64,000 bases of DNA, from positions 186,007 to 250,006 of the forward strand of contig NZ_BBIW01000002.1 in assembly GCF_000732325.1 (NCBI RefSeq), read 5' to 3'. The first letter of the stretch is position 1. The number at the start of each line of letters is the position of its first letter. The DNA comes from Paenibacillus sp. TCA20. GTDB lineage: Bacteria > Bacillota > Bacilli > Paenibacillales > Paenibacillaceae. Positions 62,587-64,000 of this stretch are shown piece by piece. A program made the position numbers and the translations under genes. The notes beneath the pieces were generated by a model. The model worked only from the letters and a program-made list of their open reading frames with translations, did no database searches and was not told where the DNA came from.

Positions 62587-62629
62587 AAAATAGCCAATCC
62601 CTTGTTATAATTAAGGGATTGGCTATTTT
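62587..62629 (+). terminator. Terminator after hflX
   Basis: AAAATAGCCAATCCCTT pairs with AAGGGATTGGCTATTTT across nine bases, right after hflX; T-rich on both sides. Confidence 0.85.
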
Positions 62630-62673
62630 CCTTATTATCCGTATAAGCGTGAGTATTCGTTATATCCTCAGCA

Positions 62674-63324
62674 CTATTTTAAAGGGTACGTCCAAAAGTA
62701 TTCCGTCATCAGCCGATCTGCAAATTGCTTGTCCTTGAGAAGCGACTCACCTGATAAGATACGGAACTGTGAGCTGTGTGCTGCGATGGACTGTACCTTA
62801 TTCAGCTTAAATTTCTGAATGTCATAGAATACATCCGGTTCACCGATAGCTTCCTTGTGACCGTTGGAGAACGCCAGGCATTGCACAACAGGTCTCCGAT
62901 CCCGATCCATTGCTTCAACTACTCTGACAACCGCTGCACCCGTTGCATCATGATCCGGATGAACACTATAGCCTGGATAAAATGTAAATACAATCGAAGG
63001 ATTTAATTCTTCAATCAGTGCAGAAATCGCTCCATCCAGCAGATCACGGTCTTCGAACTCAATCGTTTTGTCATGGAAGCCGAGCATCCGTAAATCTTGA
63101 ATTCCGATGGCTCTACAGGATTGCTTCAGCTCTTCCTTGCGAATCTCCGGCAGCGTGACACGGTTGGCTATTGGAGGATTTCCCATATTCCGCGCCATTT
63201 CCCCGAGTGTGAGACAAGCATATGTAACCTGTGCTCCTTCGCTTGCAAATTTCGCCAGTGTTCCCGACATTCCAAAAGATTCGTCATCCGGATGCGGAAG
63301 TACAACTAATATATTTTGTGTCAT
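62674..63324 (-). CDS. bshB2: Bacillithiol biosynthesis deacetylase BshB2
   Basis: 216-residue PIG-L-type N-acetylglucosaminyl-malate deacetylase. Zn site: PHPDDE at residues 11-16 and HPDHDATG near 122. It follows yojF by about 15 bases. It makes bacillithiol, the thiol of Bacilli. Confidence 0.92.
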   Translation of the reverse strand: MTQNILVVLPHPDDESFGMSGTLAKFASEGAQVTYACLTLGEMARNMGNPPIANRVTLPEIRKEELKQSCRAIGIQDLRMLGFHDKTIEFEDRDLLDGAISALIEELNPSIVFTFYPGYSVHPDHDATGAAVVRVVEAMDRDRRPVVQCLAFSNGHKEAIGEPDVFYDIQKFKLNKVQSIAAHSSQFRILSGESLLKDKQFADRLMTEYFWTYPLK

Positions 63325-63339
63325 AAGAACCCCACTTCC

Positions 63340-63684
63340 TTAAAACAACGTTCTACTGAGCAGCAAAGATACGATCAATCGGCCTTCTTTGTCATGACCT
63401 GCCAGCAGTATGCGTCCTTCTTCATTTTCTTCCCAATGCGTCAAACCTTCTGTATAAACCCAGCCTTCCTTCGTCTTCAAGCCAACTCTATAGTAGGTAT
63501 CGCCGACAATGGTTCCCTTACTGTATCTCACCGGAACGTTCTTGATAAAATTCGCGGCTGGATGCTTCGAGCTATCATTATGGGCTGCATAAGCACCCAT
63601 CGTCATTTCCATATGAAGATACAGATCTTCGTTCGCGTACCGGTCAAGCTGCTCCTGCACCATGGCTATATTTATTAGCTGCAT
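63340..63684 (-). CDS. yojF: YojF-family protein (DUF1806)
   Basis: 114-residue protein always coupled to bshB2. Segments VQEQLDRYANEDLYLHMEMTMGAY and VRVGL-like YYRVGLKTKEGWVYTEGLTHWE are typical. ATG 63684 follows GGAGGAATTG; the frame to 63720 is an extension. Function not established. Confidence 0.85.
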   Translation of the reverse strand: MQLINIAMVQEQLDRYANEDLYLHMEMTMGAYAAHNDSSKHPAANFIKNVPVRYSKGTIVGDTYYRVGLKTKEGWVYTEGLTHWEENEEGRILLAGHDKEGRLIVSLLLSRTLF

Positions 63685-63848
63685 AACAATTCCTCCGTTA
63701 CTCCTGCATTCCGTGAGCATTTACAGATCACAGATATGACTTCTCCTAGCCTGCACGATACTCCATATTCGTTAACAGGCTCTTATAGCAGTATAGCTTA
63801 AAAAAAAGGGAAAATAAAATGATTGATACGAAATTTATTCCATCTTAA

Positions 63849-63877
63849 CGAAACTACTCTTACTTATGCTGCGTATA
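63849..63877 (+). promoter_or_regulatory. ECF sigma-W-like promoter of spo0M
   Basis: CGAAAC (63849-63854) and CGTATA (63872-63877) are 17 bases apart, resembling the sigma-W consensus TGAAAC/CGTA. Spo0M belongs to the SigW regulon in B. subtilis, to my knowledge. The region 63685-63919 otherwise holds only an A-rich stretch. Confidence 0.5.
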
Positions 63878-63919
63878 TGGAAGAGTAATGCATGAATTTA
63901 TAAGGAGGCTGCTTATTCT

Positions 63920-64000
63920 ATGTCGTTTTTTAATAAAATGCTGGCCAAGGTCGGAATTGGGGCTGCAGAAATTGACACGCTGTTGGAAAAAACATCTTAT
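63920..64000 (+). CDS. spo0M: Sporulation-control protein Spo0M (5' part)
   Basis: The first 27 codons (MSFFNKMLAKVGIGAAEIDT and on) match the conserved start of Spo0M, an arrestin-like cytoplasmic protein that affects sporulation and cell shape. AAGGAGG lies about 14 bases upstream. The gene runs off the right edge of the window. Confidence 0.85.
   Translation, partial: MSFFNKMLAKVGIGAAEIDTLLEKTSY

Noticed and set aside
1-64000. CRISPR arrays, tRNA/rRNA genes, insertion sequences
   Set aside because: No regularly spaced repeats, cloverleaf patterns, transposase frames or long terminal repeats were found by eye.

Overview
The window looks like a Paenibacillus-type chromosome (a spore-forming, low-to-mid GC Firmicute). 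The signs are purine-rich AGGAGG ribosome sites with many TTG and GTG starts, CUT1 sugar transporters without an ATPase gene, YesMN and AraC regulators, cre, Fnr and Fur boxes of Bacillus type, bacillithiol genes (bshB2-yojF) and the start of spo0M. I see no rRNA, tRNA, CRISPR array, insertion sequence or prophage block.

1-16,800 is a mostly minus-strand run of small unlinked genes: phosphotransferases, P-loop kinases, GNAT acetyltransferases, an MBL hydrolase, Nudix, glyoxalase and a class C serine hydrolase, plus a SDR/TetR pair and a two-component system with a LolA-like lipoprotein. A decayed nucB-type DNase gene lies at about 8,983-9,262.

16,900-22,680 is a nitrite assimilation locus. 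nirB-nirD-sumT is read leftwards from a sigma-A promoter through a leader with a terminator, an overlapping alternative hairpin and a small hexaloop hairpin, the layout of an ANTAR target. Divergently lie an ANTAR-protein gene and a TrpD2-like gene. A second set, nirB-nirD-nirC at 52,004-55,635, sits behind a near-ideal Fnr site centred at -41.5 from the inferred start, and its NirD has lost the Rieske ligands that the first one keeps. The window therefore holds two NirBD systems, one apparently wired to nitrate/nitrite-responsive antitermination and one to anaerobiosis.

22,748-34,359 is a glycan-use locus: AraC-type sensor-regulator, solute-binding protein, two permeases, a TIM-barrel isomerase, an unrecognised 590-residue protein and a beta-mannosidase. 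34,696-44,531 is a myo-inositol operon (iolC-A-D-E, a GH105-type hydrolase, iolG, iolB) behind a promoter with three LacI-type operators and the lacI gene. 44,719-51,728 is a YesMN-controlled CUT1 transporter with a cre site; its YesN-type regulator appears to lack about ten residues in the second helix-turn-helix.

55,700-64,000 holds a cell-wall amidase, psiE, pectinesterase, a Fur-controlled heme monooxygenase, ypsA, hflX, bshB2-yojF and the start of spo0M. hflX is preceded by a roughly 360-base leader with a 14-codon reading frame (MINWIRVRFSFALN) that carries the R-x-R macrolide-arrest signature, two intrinsic terminators and mutually exclusive long-range pairings. This looks like an antibiotic-sensing attenuator for a ribosome-rescue GTPase and, with the ANTAR leader, is the most interesting find.
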